From Aquisalinus luteolus (GTDB lineage: Bacteria > Pseudomonadota > Alphaproteobacteria > Caulobacterales > Parvularculaceae), in contig NZ_VCJR02000002.1 in the NCBI RefSeq assembly GCF_009712425.2, positions 682,001-746,000 on the forward strand: a stretch of 64,000 nucleotides of DNA, given 5' to 3'. Of the stretch, positions 1 to 8,920 are shown piece after piece. Within the stretch, counting starts at the first letter, position 1. The number at the start of each line of letters is the position of its first letter. A program made the position numbers and the translations under genes. The notes below the pieces were generated by a model that saw only the letters and a list, made by a program, of their open reading frames with translations, ran no database searches and had not been told where the DNA came from.

Positions 1-1091
1 CCACGGATGAGAAGGGTGCCGTCATGATGCTCGGTCACCGGCGCGGCCAGGCGGAAGGCATCCGCGATTTTCTCGCCGCCCGTACCGTTGATCGCGGGCT
101 TGCCGCCACCGATGATGACGGGCGCGATGAAGGCCCAGACCTCGTCGACCAGACCCTCGTCGAAGAAAGCGCCGAGTACGGTGCCGCCGCCCTCGACCAT
201 CACGGACAGGAAGCCTTTGGACGCCAGCAGTTTCAGCACGTCGGACAGCGCCGGGCGGCCATTGGCGGCAGGTTTCAGGCGGATGACTTCGACGCCGCGA
301 TTCTCCAGTGCCTTCACTTTGAGCATCGGCATTGCGCCGGTGCTGATCACCATGGCCTTGCCGGGCGTTGTCGAGCGGAACACTTTTGCGTCCACCGGTA
401 CGCGTCCCCGGGAATCGAGAATGACGCGCACCGGGTGGCTTGCATCCTTGCGGCCTGCGGGCAGGGCCGGGCGGGCAGTCAGCGACGGATCGTCCTTTAG
501 CACGGTCTCGGCCCCGACCAGGATGGCATCGGCGGCATGGCGCAGGTCGTGGGCGCGCAGGCGTGCAGCGTCCGACGTGATCCACTTGGAATCGCCGGTC
601 TTCGTGGCGATGCGCCCGTCGAGGCTGGCGGCATATTTTGCGATTACATAGGGCAGGCCCGTGCGCTGGCGGTGCAGCCAGAAGCGGGCGAGTTCGCGGG
701 CCTCCGGCTCACACAGCCCGCTTTCGACGCGGATACCGGCCTCGCGCAGGCGCTTTGCGCCACCGGCGGCCAGCGGATTGGGGTCCGCGACGGCATAGAC
801 GACATGGGCGATGCCGGCCTTCATTAGCGCTTCGGTGCACGGCCCGGTGCGGCCGGTGTGATTACAGGGCTCCAGCGTGACATAGGCGCTCGCGCCCTTC
901 GCCTCCTCGCCGGCCTCGCGCAGGGCCGCAACCTCTGCATGGGCGCCGCCCGGGCGGGCATGAAAACCTTCGCCGATGATACGACCGTCCTTGACGATGA
1001 CGCAGCCGACCATCGGGTTCGGAGAGGTGTATCCCTCCGCCCGTCTGGCGAGATCAATCGCGCGCATCATGTAGGAGCGGGTGTCGCCCAT
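1..1091 (-). CDS. ribD: RibD, bifunctional diaminohydroxyphosphoribosylaminopyrimidine deaminase / 5-amino-6-(5-phosphoribosylamino)uracil reductase (3' end outside window)
   Basis: Catalyses the second and third steps of riboflavin synthesis (deamination, then side-chain reduction) in the cytosol. Translating leftward from the ATG at 1091 gives an open frame of 363 codons to the window edge without a stop, close to the roughly 367 residues of E. coli RibD, so only a few codons are missing. The N-terminal deaminase carries the zinc site HAE at residues 51-53 and PC...PC at 75-85 (EPCNHTGRTGPC). The reductase half has KYAASLDGRIAT and the glycine-rich VMVEGGGTVLGAFF. The start is preceded by AAAGAGG and lies about 125 bases downstream of an FMN riboswitch, so FMN very likely controls it. 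The remaining rib genes would be further left, outside the window. Confidence 0.93.
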   Translation of the reverse strand, partial: MGDTRSYMMRAIDLARRAEGYTSPNPMVGCVIVKDGRIIGEGFHARPGGAHAEVAALREAGEEAKGASAYVTLEPCNHTGRTGPCTEALMKAGIAHVVYAVADPNPLAAGGAKRLREAGIRVESGLCEPEARELARFWLHRQRTGLPYVIAKYAASLDGRIATKTGDSKWITSDAARLRAHDLRHAADAILVGAETVLKDDPSLTARPALPAGRKDASHPVRVILDSRGRVPVDAKVFRSTTPGKAMVISTGAMPMLKVKALENRGVEVIRLKPAANGRPALSDVLKLLASKGFLSVMVEGGGTVLGAFFDEGLVDEVWAFIAPVIIGGGKPAINGTGGEKIADAFRLAAPVTEHHDGTLLIR

Positions 1092-1214
1092 GAAAGCCTC
1101 TTTACTACAGTGCTTTCAGGGCGTGCCATGACAGTCAGGGCGCAAGGCGGGCGCGAGGGAAAACCCCGCAATACCAGCATGCACACCACGCCTTCTTCGG
1201 GCGTTGACTGCCAT

Positions 1215-1378
1215 CGAACCTTCTACCATCCGGACTGTGACCGTCGGCTCTGGAGTCTCACCAGATCCTGCATCCGCGGGATTTCTCCCGTTTCCGCTCG
1301 CGGGCTGACTGGACGGGCTTGGGTACCAAACTCTCCAGATTACCGCCGGTGGGGACTTTCACCCCGCCCCGAAAGTTC
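1215..1378 (-). promoter_or_regulatory. FMN riboswitch (RFN element) upstream of ribD
   Basis: Read on the minus strand the segment shows the hallmark conserved blocks of the FMN aptamer in order: GGGGCGGGGTGAAAGTCCCC, ACCGGCGGTAATC, AGCCCGCGAGCG, GGATCTGGTGAGACTCC, GAGCCGACGGTCACAGTCC and GGATGGTAGAAGG. The order, spacing and direction match the family and it faces ribD. FMN binding is known to switch off transcription or translation of riboflavin genes. The 125 bases between aptamer and start codon are the expression platform; I could not resolve whether it is a terminator or a ribosome-site sequestering stem. Confidence 0.96.
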
Positions 1379-1479
1379 ATTTCTGACCGGGAATATAGGG
1401 ACATGAGGCGGGCTTGGCAATATTGCCGGTCACACGTTGGGGTGGTAGCGTTTCCGGGAGGGACGTGGAGTTCGAGGGT

Positions 1480-2628
1480 ATGAGTTTCTTCATTCAGTTT
1501 TTCCTGATGGTCATGCTGGTGATCCAGGGACATCAGGGGCAGCTGCCCGTGACTACCGATATGGCGAGGCAGCCTGATCACGAGGAAGCGCTGGCCGATT
1601 TCGAGCAAGCGGTCGAAGACAGGCTGTTCTGGAAAGCACTTCACTATGCGGGAAAGGCCTATAATCTCGCTTCCGAAGCTGATTTGCCGCCACAGGAAAT
1701 GGCGCGCTATGCCACTGCCTTTGGCAACGCCAAGGCTGAAACCGGCGGATTTCACGATGCACGCGACCTGTTCGGCGAGTGTGCCGAGCTCCTTGCCGGG
1801 TTGAAGGATTTCACGGCCGAGCGTGCCTTTTGCATCCTGCGCAAAGGTGAGTTGACCGGCATCATGGGCGAGACTGAAGAAGGGCTGGCCCTGATCGACC
1901 AAGCGGTGAGGATTGCAGAGGCCGGCCCGCAAAGCCGGGAGGCGCGGCGCGTCAGTGTCCTCGCCCGGTTCATGGATATCGTTATCGCCTATGATGGCAC
2001 CGTAATGGACGAGGACCATGAGCGCGCGCAATATGAAAAGGCGCTCGCGCTTCTGCCTGAACTGGAAGAGCTGATGGGAAAGGGCGAGAAACACCCGGCC
2101 TTCCTGCATGCGCTGATCGGAAGATATCTGTATGCGGAGGGAGAATTTCGCCAGGCCCTTGACCATCTGGTACCGGCGTTTGATGCTCTCGACCCTTATC
2201 CCAGCATGGGTGGTTTCACCTGGATCCTGCTGGAGGAGATCAAGGTCGCCGCGCAATGGCGCGTTGTTTCGCGTTATGATGATGCGCTGTATGTTCTCCA
2301 TGATGGCTGTGCGACGCTGGACCGCAATGGGATCACCACGGTTTGTATCGAGCGCAGCTGGTATCCGCCGATCCCGCCGGAGGCGGTCGAGCGAAACCAG
2401 TTCGGTTTCGCCGAGCTGACCTATGATATCGATATAGAGGGTAAGCCGCATAATGTGCGTGTGCTGAGGAGCTGGCCGGAAGACTATTTCGGTGAGACGG
2501 CAGCCTGGTATCTGGGTGCGTGGACCTTCAAGCCGCCGGTGACCGATGAGGGTGAGGTGGTCGCCGTGACAGGCGTGAATGAATTTTTCACTTTCAACCC
2601 TGAGAAGCTGTATGATGAAGAGTACTGA
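1480..2628 (+). CDS. Exported TPR-like protein with TonB-C-type C-terminal domain (paralogue 1)
   Basis: Hypothetical protein of 382 residues. The start at 1480 was chosen because it follows GTGGAG and opens with a hydrophobic stretch (MSFFIQFFLMVMLVIQG) that looks like a signal peptide or anchor; an upstream ATG at 1414 would add a less plausible leader. The middle is made of alpha-helical, TPR-like segments. The last 90 or so residues (CIERSWYPPIPPEA... VRVLRSWPEDYF... AWTFKPPV) resemble the TonB C-terminal fold seen in many secreted proteobacterial proteins. It overlaps the next gene, which has the same architecture, so the two probably arose by tandem duplication. There is no proline-rich TonB spacer or ExbB/ExbD neighbour, so an energising role is not indicated. 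Function unknown. Confidence 0.75.
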   Translation: MSFFIQFFLMVMLVIQGHQGQLPVTTDMARQPDHEEALADFEQAVEDRLFWKALHYAGKAYNLASEADLPPQEMARYATAFGNAKAETGGFHDARDLFGECAELLAGLKDFTAERAFCILRKGELTGIMGETEEGLALIDQAVRIAEAGPQSREARRVSVLARFMDIVIAYDGTVMDEDHERAQYEKALALLPELEELMGKGEKHPAFLHALIGRYLYAEGEFRQALDHLVPAFDALDPYPSMGGFTWILLEEIKVAAQWRVVSRYDDALYVLHDGCATLDRNGITTVCIERSWYPPIPPEAVERNQFGFAELTYDIDIEGKPHNVRVLRSWPEDYFGETAAWYLGAWTFKPPVTDEGEVVAVTGVNEFFTFNPEKLYDEEY

Positions 2629-3766
2629 ATGGCGCAAGGTGCTGGCGGCGCTAACGCTCTCTATGCTGATGGTCGGGGTGCATGCCCGGGCGCAGGATGA
2701 TGATGGCTCCTTCGCCTCTTCCTATCAGGCCTATATGCGGGCGGCGGAAAATGGGGACACAAAATCCATGGCCCGCTATGCCGGTGATGCCTATGAGCGG
2801 GCGCAAGAAGTGCTGGAGGCCGGCGACATCCAGCTTGGTTATCTCGCCGCGAATTATGCAGAGGCGCTGGTGCTGGATGACAAGTCGAGCCGGGCAGAGC
2901 CGGTTTTCAAGGACTGTATCGCCATCCTGAAAGACTATTTCCCGGAGACGGTGCCGGACGTGGCCTATTGCTGGGACGGTCTCGGCTGGTTCTATGTGAA
3001 CCGCAGCGATCCGGATGAGGCGAAAGAGGCGTTCGAGAATGCGCTGACCGTCGCCGCGATGCTGCCGGACGATGCCGAGCTGCGAAAGTATCGGGCGGAC
3101 GCGCATCTGGTGGCCGCGAACATCTATATGCCTCCGGGCGCGTACTATTTCAGGGACCGACTGGGAGAGCTATCACTGGAGCGGACCCGGTATCACGGCC
3201 AGCAGGCTGTCGCCTTGCTGCCTGAATTCTATGGCGATACATCGACAGCACTGGCAGCAGCGTGGATGCTTGTGGGACACGGTACTCCTGAGGAAGAAAG
3301 GGAGGAAGCAGCTGATGCCTATGGTAATGCGTGGCGTATGTATCGTGAGCTTGCAGGTGCTGAAGACCGGGAGACGATTGCCGCCTATGCCCGTTTTCGT
3401 GGCGCGAGTAACGATGTCTTTCGTGACGAGGATGCTCCGGACGACGAGGACCCGGCTTATCAGTGTGAATACACTCAACCCGATGGTACAATTATTACGG
3501 CTTGCATCAAAAAGCGTACCGAGCCTCGTTTTCCCAGCAATGTCAGAGATCTGGACGGCATTGTCGTCATAGAAATAATGTTTGATGTCGACGACACGGG
3601 TCAGGTACAGAACCAGCGCGTCATTTTCTCAAATCAGGATAAATTTATCCCCGCCTGTCTGACCGCGATGAGGACCTGGCGATATGAAAACCCGGTGAAC
3701 GAAGCAGGCGAGTCCGTTTCCATCCGTGATCTAACGGTAACTTACAAGTTTCAGATCATGAATTGA
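2612..3766 (+). CDS. Exported TPR-like protein with TonB-C-type C-terminal domain (paralogue 2)
   Basis: 384 residues. Start is ATG 2612 (or the adjoining ATG 2615); both overlap the end of paralogue 1 by about 15 bases and lead into a clear signal peptide ending near HARAQ. Helical repeat region in the middle (AENGDTKSMARYAGDAYERA, AEPVFKDCIAILKDYFPETV, AKEAFENALTVAAML), then a TonB-C-like end: CIKKRTEPRFPSNVRDLDG, VVIEIMFDVDDTGQVQNQRV, CLTAMRTWRYENPV. The pattern of a conserved Cys, a Pro-rich strand, then a W-x-[FY] near the end is shared with the preceding gene. Translational coupling suggests they work together, probably in the periplasm. Function unknown. Confidence 0.77.
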   Translation: MMKSTEWRKVLAALTLSMLMVGVHARAQDDDGSFASSYQAYMRAAENGDTKSMARYAGDAYERAQEVLEAGDIQLGYLAANYAEALVLDDKSSRAEPVFKDCIAILKDYFPETVPDVAYCWDGLGWFYVNRSDPDEAKEAFENALTVAAMLPDDAELRKYRADAHLVAANIYMPPGAYYFRDRLGELSLERTRYHGQQAVALLPEFYGDTSTALAAAWMLVGHGTPEEEREEAADAYGNAWRMYRELAGAEDRETIAAYARFRGASNDVFRDEDAPDDEDPAYQCEYTQPDGTIITACIKKRTEPRFPSNVRDLDGIVVIEIMFDVDDTGQVQNQRVIFSNQDKFIPACLTAMRTWRYENPVNEAGESVSIRDLTVTYKFQIMN

Positions 3767-3870
3767 TCCCTGACTGCCCGCCCTATTGCCCACCCCCTTC
3801 CTATTGCTCAACAGGGCTGGATTGACTAAGCAGGGCGCTCACGCAAGTTACCCTGACGGGAAGCCGATCC

Positions 3871-5352
3871 ATGGCCAAGAAACAGAAGGAATTCCGCCCC
3901 AAGGCGCGGGTGCCGCGCGGCTTTCGCGACCGGCTGGGCGAGGAGCTGATCGCCGAAAAGGCGATGCTTGAGCGCATCACCGACGTCTATGCCAGCTATG
4001 GCTTCGATCCGCTGGAGACGCCGGCCTTCGAATATACCGATGCGCTGGGCAAGTTCCTGCCCGATGTCGACCGGCCGAACCAGGGCGTGTTCTCGTTGCA
4101 GGACGATGACGAACAATGGATGAGCCTGCGCTATGACCTGACCGCGCCGCTTGCCAGATTTGTCGCAGAGAATTTCGACGGCCTCGCCAAGCCGTTCCGC
4201 CGCTATGCCGTTGGCCGTGTCTGGCGCAATGAAAAGCCGGGGCCGGGCCGCTTCCGCGAATTTACCCAGTGCGATGCCGACAGTGTCGGTGCGCCGGCGC
4301 CCCATGCCGATACCGAGATCGCAATGATGTTTGCCGATGCGGTCGAGGCGGCCGGTGTGCCGCGCGGCGACTATGTCATCCGCATTTCCGACCGCAAGTT
4401 GATGAACGGGCTGCTTGATGTTGCCGGATTGTCCGGTGAAGAACAGGCGGAGCAACGCCTTGTCACCCTGCGCGCCATGGACAAGCTCGACCGGCTTGGC
4501 GAGGAGGGCGTGCGCCAGCTGCTCGGCGAGGGCCGAAAGGACGAGAGCGGCGACTTCACCGATGGCGCGAAGCTTTCCGGCGACCAGGCCGATATCGTCA
4601 TGGCGTTCATGGCTGCGACGAAAGGCTCCAACGAAGAGACCGTCAGTGCCCTGAAGGATATCATTGGCGCCAGCGAAGCGGGGCAGGCCGGGATCGCCGA
4701 TATGGCGAGCATGGCGGAAACCCTGTCCGCACTCGGCTATGACGAGAAGAGAGTGCTGCTCGACATGTCGATCGTGCGCGGTCTTGAATATTATACAGGC
4801 CCCGTATTCGAGGCAGACCTGACTTTCGAGGTCGCTGATGAGAAAGGCCGTCCGGTCCGCTTCGGTTCCGTCGGTGGCGGCGGGCGCTATGACGATCTCG
4901 TCAAGCGCTTCAAGGGTCAGGAAGTGCCGGCGGTCGGCTGTTCCGTCGGTGTCTCGCGCTTGCTCTCCGCTTTGCAGGCGCGTGAAGGCGCGATGCCGAA
5001 AGCAACCGGTCCGGTCATCGTCACCGTCTTCGACAAGGCGCGCATGGCCGATTACCAGCTAATGGCCGCCGAGTTGCGGTCTGCCGGTATCCGGGCGGAG
5101 GTCTATCTCGGCGGATCGAATTTCGGCAAGCAGATGAAATATGCCGACAAGCGCGATGCGCCGGTTGCCATCATCCAGGGCGAGGATGAACGCGCCAATG
5201 GCGAGATCCAGCTGAAGGACCTGGTCCTTGGTGCGAAACTGTCCAAGGAGATCGAGGACAACAAGGCCTGGCGCGAGGACCAGCCGGCGCAATTCTCCGT
5301 GCCACGCGAAAAACTGGTCGAGGCCGTGCGCGAGGTTCTGGCGCGGCATTAG
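3871..5352 (+). CDS. hisS: Histidine--tRNA ligase
   Basis: Class II aminoacyl-tRNA synthetase charging tRNA-His in the cytosol; 493 residues, slightly longer than E. coli HisS. Motif 2 region is seen as LRYDLTAPLARF and VGRVWRNEKPGPGRFREF; the histidine A motif as DMSIVRGLEYYTGPVFE; the GSVGGGGRYDDLV loop and motif 3 (AVGCSVGVSRL) follow. The C-terminal 100 or so residues (VIVTVFDK... AELRSAGIRAEVYLGG... FGKQMKYADKRDAPVAIIQG) form the anticodon-binding domain. It stands alone between the TPR pair and the two-component genes. Confidence 0.97.
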   Translation: MAKKQKEFRPKARVPRGFRDRLGEELIAEKAMLERITDVYASYGFDPLETPAFEYTDALGKFLPDVDRPNQGVFSLQDDDEQWMSLRYDLTAPLARFVAENFDGLAKPFRRYAVGRVWRNEKPGPGRFREFTQCDADSVGAPAPHADTEIAMMFADAVEAAGVPRGDYVIRISDRKLMNGLLDVAGLSGEEQAEQRLVTLRAMDKLDRLGEEGVRQLLGEGRKDESGDFTDGAKLSGDQADIVMAFMAATKGSNEETVSALKDIIGASEAGQAGIADMASMAETLSALGYDEKRVLLDMSIVRGLEYYTGPVFEADLTFEVADEKGRPVRFGSVGGGGRYDDLVKRFKGQEVPAVGCSVGVSRLLSALQAREGAMPKATGPVIVTVFDKARMADYQLMAAELRSAGIRAEVYLGGSNFGKQMKYADKRDAPVAIIQGEDERANGEIQLKDLVLGAKLSKEIEDNKAWREDQPAQFSVPREKLVEAVREVLARH

Positions 5353-5504
5353 CCTGATCGCAGCCGACCCGGAATTGTCAGGTCCCGCTCTAGCCCTGAG
5401 GGCCGAAATACGTAATATTTTCAATCGGTACCGCTGTTGGTGCCAGTATCCCGGCCGTGCATCCCCCGAAATGCCGGCCGGTTCTGGGGCGAGAGTATTC
5501 TGGC

Positions 5505-7391
5505 ATGAGTGCCACTCAGATATTGATGATGCCGGGCCGCCGGCTGGCCGTGTCCATGGGGCTCGGCCTCGCCATGATGGCGGGTTTCGTCTTTATGGTG
5601 CTGCAGGCCCCGGGCGACGCACTGTTCCGCTCGCCGCTCGAGCTCGATTCCAGCTTCTGGACGCAATTCATCACCGGTGCCGGTGCCTATCTTATCGGGG
5701 CGCTCGTCTGGTCTCTGCGCCCGCGAGACCTCGCGGCGATGTTGTTCGCGATCAGCGGCCTTGCGACGCTGATGTTCACCTTCGGCGCCGGCATCGGCAA
5801 TTCGGTCATCGTGCCCTTGCCGGACTGGGCAGAGATCCTGTTCGTCCTGTTCAATGCCGGTGGCGCGTCATTGTTCGGGATCGTGATGATCGTCCTGTTT
5901 CTGGTTTACCCGGTCAGGTTGCCCCACTGGCGTCTATGGACGACACTGGTCGTCGGTGGTTTCGGCATCTGGACGCTGTTCGGGTTGACGATGATGTTCT
6001 CCGGCTCGACGCTTGTCCAGACGATCACCTTTACCGAGATGATCGGTATCTGCATCGTCGTCGCCCTGCAGATCAAGGCAACCGGTGGCCAGCCGCGGGA
6101 GCGTGCGATTGCCTGGTGGCTTGGCCTGTCGGTACTGTTCGGCGCCGGGCCGTTTATCGCGCTTGTCGCCATACCGAGCACGTTCGGTTTTGGGTCGCTG
6201 ATGGAAGCACGCTATGCCTTCATCTTCTTCCTGCTGATCTATATCGGCCTTGCCGTCGGGTTGACCCGCTATCGCCTGTTCCAGCTGGGCGAGTGGGCGT
6301 TCCAGATCCTGTTCTACACGATCGGTGCCGCGCTGTTGCTTGTGCTCGATGCGGTTCTGCTGCTGGCCTTGCCGCTGGAACAGGGGCCGGCCTTCGGTCT
6401 TGCCATCTTCATCATCGCGGTCGCCTATCTTCCCCTGCGGGACTGGATTGGCCGTCAGGTCCTGCGGCGTGATGCGTCGAGCACTGAGGAATTGTTCCGC
6501 GCCGTTGTCGATGTCGCCTTCGAGCCCAATGCCGAACAACGGGCCGCCGCATGGCAGCAATTGTTCCGCCGACATTTTCTCGTACTGGAATGCGAGACAG
6601 CCGATATCAGTCAGGGCGAGCCGGAAATCAGGGAAGACGGCCTGGCGCTTGCCTTGCCAGCCATGAAGGGACTTCCCGGCCTGCTGCTGCGCTATCCTTG
6701 GGAGGGGCGCGGGCTGTTTGCGCCACGGCATCGCGAGACAGCCTATCAGCTGATGCGCCTGATGCTGCAGGCCGAGGAAAGCCGCGTTGCCTATGATCGT
6801 GGCATGCAGGAGGAGCGCACGCGCATCGCCCGCGACATGCATGACAATATCGGCTCGCAATTGCTCAGTGCCCTGCACAGCCAGTCTGGGCCGCGCAAGG
6901 ACGTGCTGATCCGTGAAACGCTGACCGATTTGCGTGACATCATCAACAATGCCGGTGGAGAGGAGGCTTCGCTCGATGAAGCGCTCGCCGACCTGCGCGC
7001 CGAAACGGCAGAGCGGGCAGAGGCGGCAGGCCTGGCCCTCGACTGGCACAGCGATATTGCAGATGATGTGCAGATGACACCACAGGCGATACATGCCCTG
7101 CGTTCCGTTATTCGCGAAACCGTCAGCAATACGATAAAGTATGCGGGCGCCCGCCGCGTCGGCGTGTCGATCATGCAGGTGAACGGGTCGATCAGCGTAA
7201 CGCTGAGTGATGACGGCAAGGGGTTCGATCCGCAGACCATCGTGCCGGGCAATGGCCTGAAAAACATCGCCGATCGTATTGCCGGACTGGGGGGCACGTC
7301 ATCAATCGGCTCCAGCGAGGGCGGAACAACCATCGCAGCGCAGGTGCCGGTGCCTGCCTCAACAGGTATGAAGAAAGAGATCGAGGCATGA
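5505..7391 (+). CDS. NarL/DesK-type sensor histidine kinase with multi-span membrane sensor
   Basis: About 628 residues. Several hydrophobic segments fill the first 300 residues (for example GLGLAMMAGFVFMVLQ, FGIVMIVLFLVYPV, AALLLVLDAVLLLALPL) and form a membrane sensor, followed by a GAF-like linker. The HisKA_3 box is RIARDMHDNIGSQLLSALH with the phospho-acceptor histidine at residue 446. The ATPase domain shows NTIKYAGARRV (N box), LSDDGKGFDP (G1) and GNGLKNIADRIAGLGG (G2). ATG 5505 was preferred over the 5457 ATG since it starts just before the first membrane span. Its stop overlaps the start of a response regulator (ATGA), so the two form a cognate pair. The signal sensed is unknown. Confidence 0.9.
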   Translation: MSATQILMMPGRRLAVSMGLGLAMMAGFVFMVLQAPGDALFRSPLELDSSFWTQFITGAGAYLIGALVWSLRPRDLAAMLFAISGLATLMFTFGAGIGNSVIVPLPDWAEILFVLFNAGGASLFGIVMIVLFLVYPVRLPHWRLWTTLVVGGFGIWTLFGLTMMFSGSTLVQTITFTEMIGICIVVALQIKATGGQPRERAIAWWLGLSVLFGAGPFIALVAIPSTFGFGSLMEARYAFIFFLLIYIGLAVGLTRYRLFQLGEWAFQILFYTIGAALLLVLDAVLLLALPLEQGPAFGLAIFIIAVAYLPLRDWIGRQVLRRDASSTEELFRAVVDVAFEPNAEQRAAAWQQLFRRHFLVLECETADISQGEPEIREDGLALALPAMKGLPGLLLRYPWEGRGLFAPRHRETAYQLMRLMLQAEESRVAYDRGMQEERTRIARDMHDNIGSQLLSALHSQSGPRKDVLIRETLTDLRDIINNAGGEEASLDEALADLRAETAERAEAAGLALDWHSDIADDVQMTPQAIHALRSVIRETVSNTIKYAGARRVGVSIMQVNGSISVTLSDDGKGFDPQTIVPGNGLKNIADRIAGLGGTSSIGSSEGGTTIAAQVPVPASTGMKKEIEA

Positions 7392-8053
7392 AGAAAGTCC
7401 TGATCCTCGAAGACCTGGTCGATACGCGTCGCTGGCTTTGTGAACTGGCACGGCAGGCCGTCGGCGCCTGCGCCATATCGGAAGCCGGTGACATCCGCAC
7501 GGCCCTTCAGCTTGTTCGTGAGGAAACTTTTGACCTCGCCCTGATCGACCTTGGCCTGCCGGATGGCTCGGGACTGGATGTAATCCGTGCCGTGACGGAA
7601 AAGAACGGGGACACTATCCCCATCGTCATGACGGTAATCGGTGAGGATGCCTCCGTCGTCGCGGCGCTGGCCGCCGGGGCGCAGGGCTATCTGCTGAAGG
7701 ATACCGATGAAGGCCTGCTCGGCCGTCAGCTGTCGCAATATGCCGATGGCGTGCCGCTGCTGTCGCCTGCCATAGCCCGGCGCATCGTGACCCATTTCCG
7801 TGAGACCGGCCCGGCCGCCGAAGAAGATGGCACCTTGACCGACCGGGAGAAAAGCGTGCTGGCACTCATCGGCAGGGGTCTCAGGAATGCCGATGTCGCC
7901 ATCCATCTAGGCGTGGCGGAAAGCACTGTCGCCAGCCACATCAAGTCCGTTTACCGCAAGCTCGGTATCTCTTCCCGGGCAGAAGCGTCATGGCATGCGA
8001 CACGTCTGGGCTTGCGCCCCGATAGCGGTGACAGGGGTGGTAACGAGGATTGA
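7388..8053 (+). CDS. LuxR/NarL-family response regulator
   Basis: 221 residues, translationally coupled to the sensor kinase through a 4-base ATGA overlap. The receiver domain has LILEDLVD (acidic pocket), phospho-acceptor D54 in ALIDLGLPDGSG, and the conserved K in GYLLKDTD. The C-terminal helix-turn-helix is typical of LuxR proteins: LTDREKSVLALIGRGLRNAD, VAIHLGVAESTVASHIKSVY, RKLGISSRAEA. A transcriptional regulator activated by the adjacent kinase; target genes cannot be read from the sequence. Confidence 0.94.
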   Translation: MKKVLILEDLVDTRRWLCELARQAVGACAISEAGDIRTALQLVREETFDLALIDLGLPDGSGLDVIRAVTEKNGDTIPIVMTVIGEDASVVAALAAGAQGYLLKDTDEGLLGRQLSQYADGVPLLSPAIARRIVTHFRETGPAAEEDGTLTDREKSVLALIGRGLRNADVAIHLGVAESTVASHIKSVYRKLGISSRAEASWHATRLGLRPDSGDRGGNED

Positions 8054-8144
8054 TACCCTTCTCCCCCATTCGGGGGATGTTCCGCCACCGGAAAATAACG
8101 CACAGTCACATCACGCTTTCGGGGGAGAGCGTACCTATCGAATG

Positions 8145-8178
8145 TCCCGGCAATGGCCGCCCCAGGCAGTTGCCGGGA
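8145..8178. terminator. Possible terminator hairpin between convergent genes
   Basis: Perfect 9-base arms TCCCGGCAA (8145-8153) and TTGCCGGGA (8170-8178) lie between the response regulator and the oppositely oriented MarC gene. The downstream T run is weak (TATTCGTTT), so Rho-independent activity is uncertain. Confidence 0.4.
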
Positions 8179-8198
8179 TATTCGTTTGAGGGGAGGTG

Positions 8199-8864
8199 TT
8201 AGCTGCCGACCCGCTCCAGCACACCGACGCGGATGCCATCGAAAATGTATTGCGTCGACAACGCCATCAGCAGCATGCCGAGCAGGCGGGAAATCATGTT
8301 CATGCCCGTGCGCCCGAGCGCAGAAGAGATTCGCGCGGCAAAGCTCATGAAGGCAAAGCCGACGATCAGCGTGACATAGACAGAGGCGAGGACACCGGCG
8401 ACGGCGGCCATCTGATTGACCGAATCGGCAAAGCGCTCGCGATTGTCGCCCATCAGCAGCATGACGGTCGCGATGGCACCCGGGCCGGCGAGCAGCGGCA
8501 GGGCAATGGGGTAGAACGCGATATTGTCCCGAGAGGACGCTTTCGGGCCGGGGCGTTTGGCGTCCATCTCCTCGTCCGGGTCGAAGAACATGCGGAAACC
8601 CATGAGGAACAGCAGGAGGCCGCCGGCGGCGCGGAACGCGGCCATGGTGATGCCGAGATGGTGCAGCATGAACTGGCCGAAGAAGGCAAAGAAGGTCAGC
8701 ACACCGGCAGCGATGATCGCCGCGGACAGGGCGATCATGCGCTGCCGTTTCGGCTCTTCATGGCGCGTCAGCGAGGCAAAGATCGGCGTTACCATGACCG
8801 GATCGATCACGATGAACAGCGTCACAAAGGCCGCGACAAAAGATGTCAGAAAGGCTGTCAGCAT
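8199..8864 (-). CDS. MarC/UPF0056-family inner-membrane protein
   Basis: 221 residues with about six membrane segments: FLTSFVAAFVTLFIVIDPV, IALSAAIIAAGVLTFFAFFG, AFRAAGGLLLFLMGFRMFF, FYPIALPLLAGPGAIATVML, then two more near the end. The opening LFIVIDPVMVTPIFASLT and the PLLAGPGAIATVMLL block are family signatures. The family was named for marC of E. coli, but the original multiple-antibiotic-resistance assignment did not hold up and transport activity is not established. It is monocistronic here. Confidence 0.9.
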   Translation of the reverse strand: MLTAFLTSFVAAFVTLFIVIDPVMVTPIFASLTRHEEPKRQRMIALSAAIIAAGVLTFFAFFGQFMLHHLGITMAAFRAAGGLLLFLMGFRMFFDPDEEMDAKRPGPKASSRDNIAFYPIALPLLAGPGAIATVMLLMGDNRERFADSVNQMAAVAGVLASVYVTLIVGFAFMSFAARISSALGRTGMNMISRLLGMLLMALSTQYIFDGIRVGVLERVGS

Positions 8865-8920
8865 GGGCGAGGCCCTTACGCCCCTTTATCGGGGAAGTCC
8901 ACACACCGTGGCAGAATATT

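Noticed and set aside
1258-2637. A 459-residue open frame on the minus strand
   Set aside because: It overlaps the FMN riboswitch and the TPR gene in antisense and shows no protein family features.
3786-3971. A 61-codon open frame before hisS
   Set aside because: It overlaps the hisS start and shows no ribosome site or motif.
8060-8077. C-rich/G-rich hairpin CCCCC-ATTC-GGGGG after the response regulator
   Set aside because: The stem is only 5 bases with no T tract, so it is weaker than the 8145 hairpin and not called.
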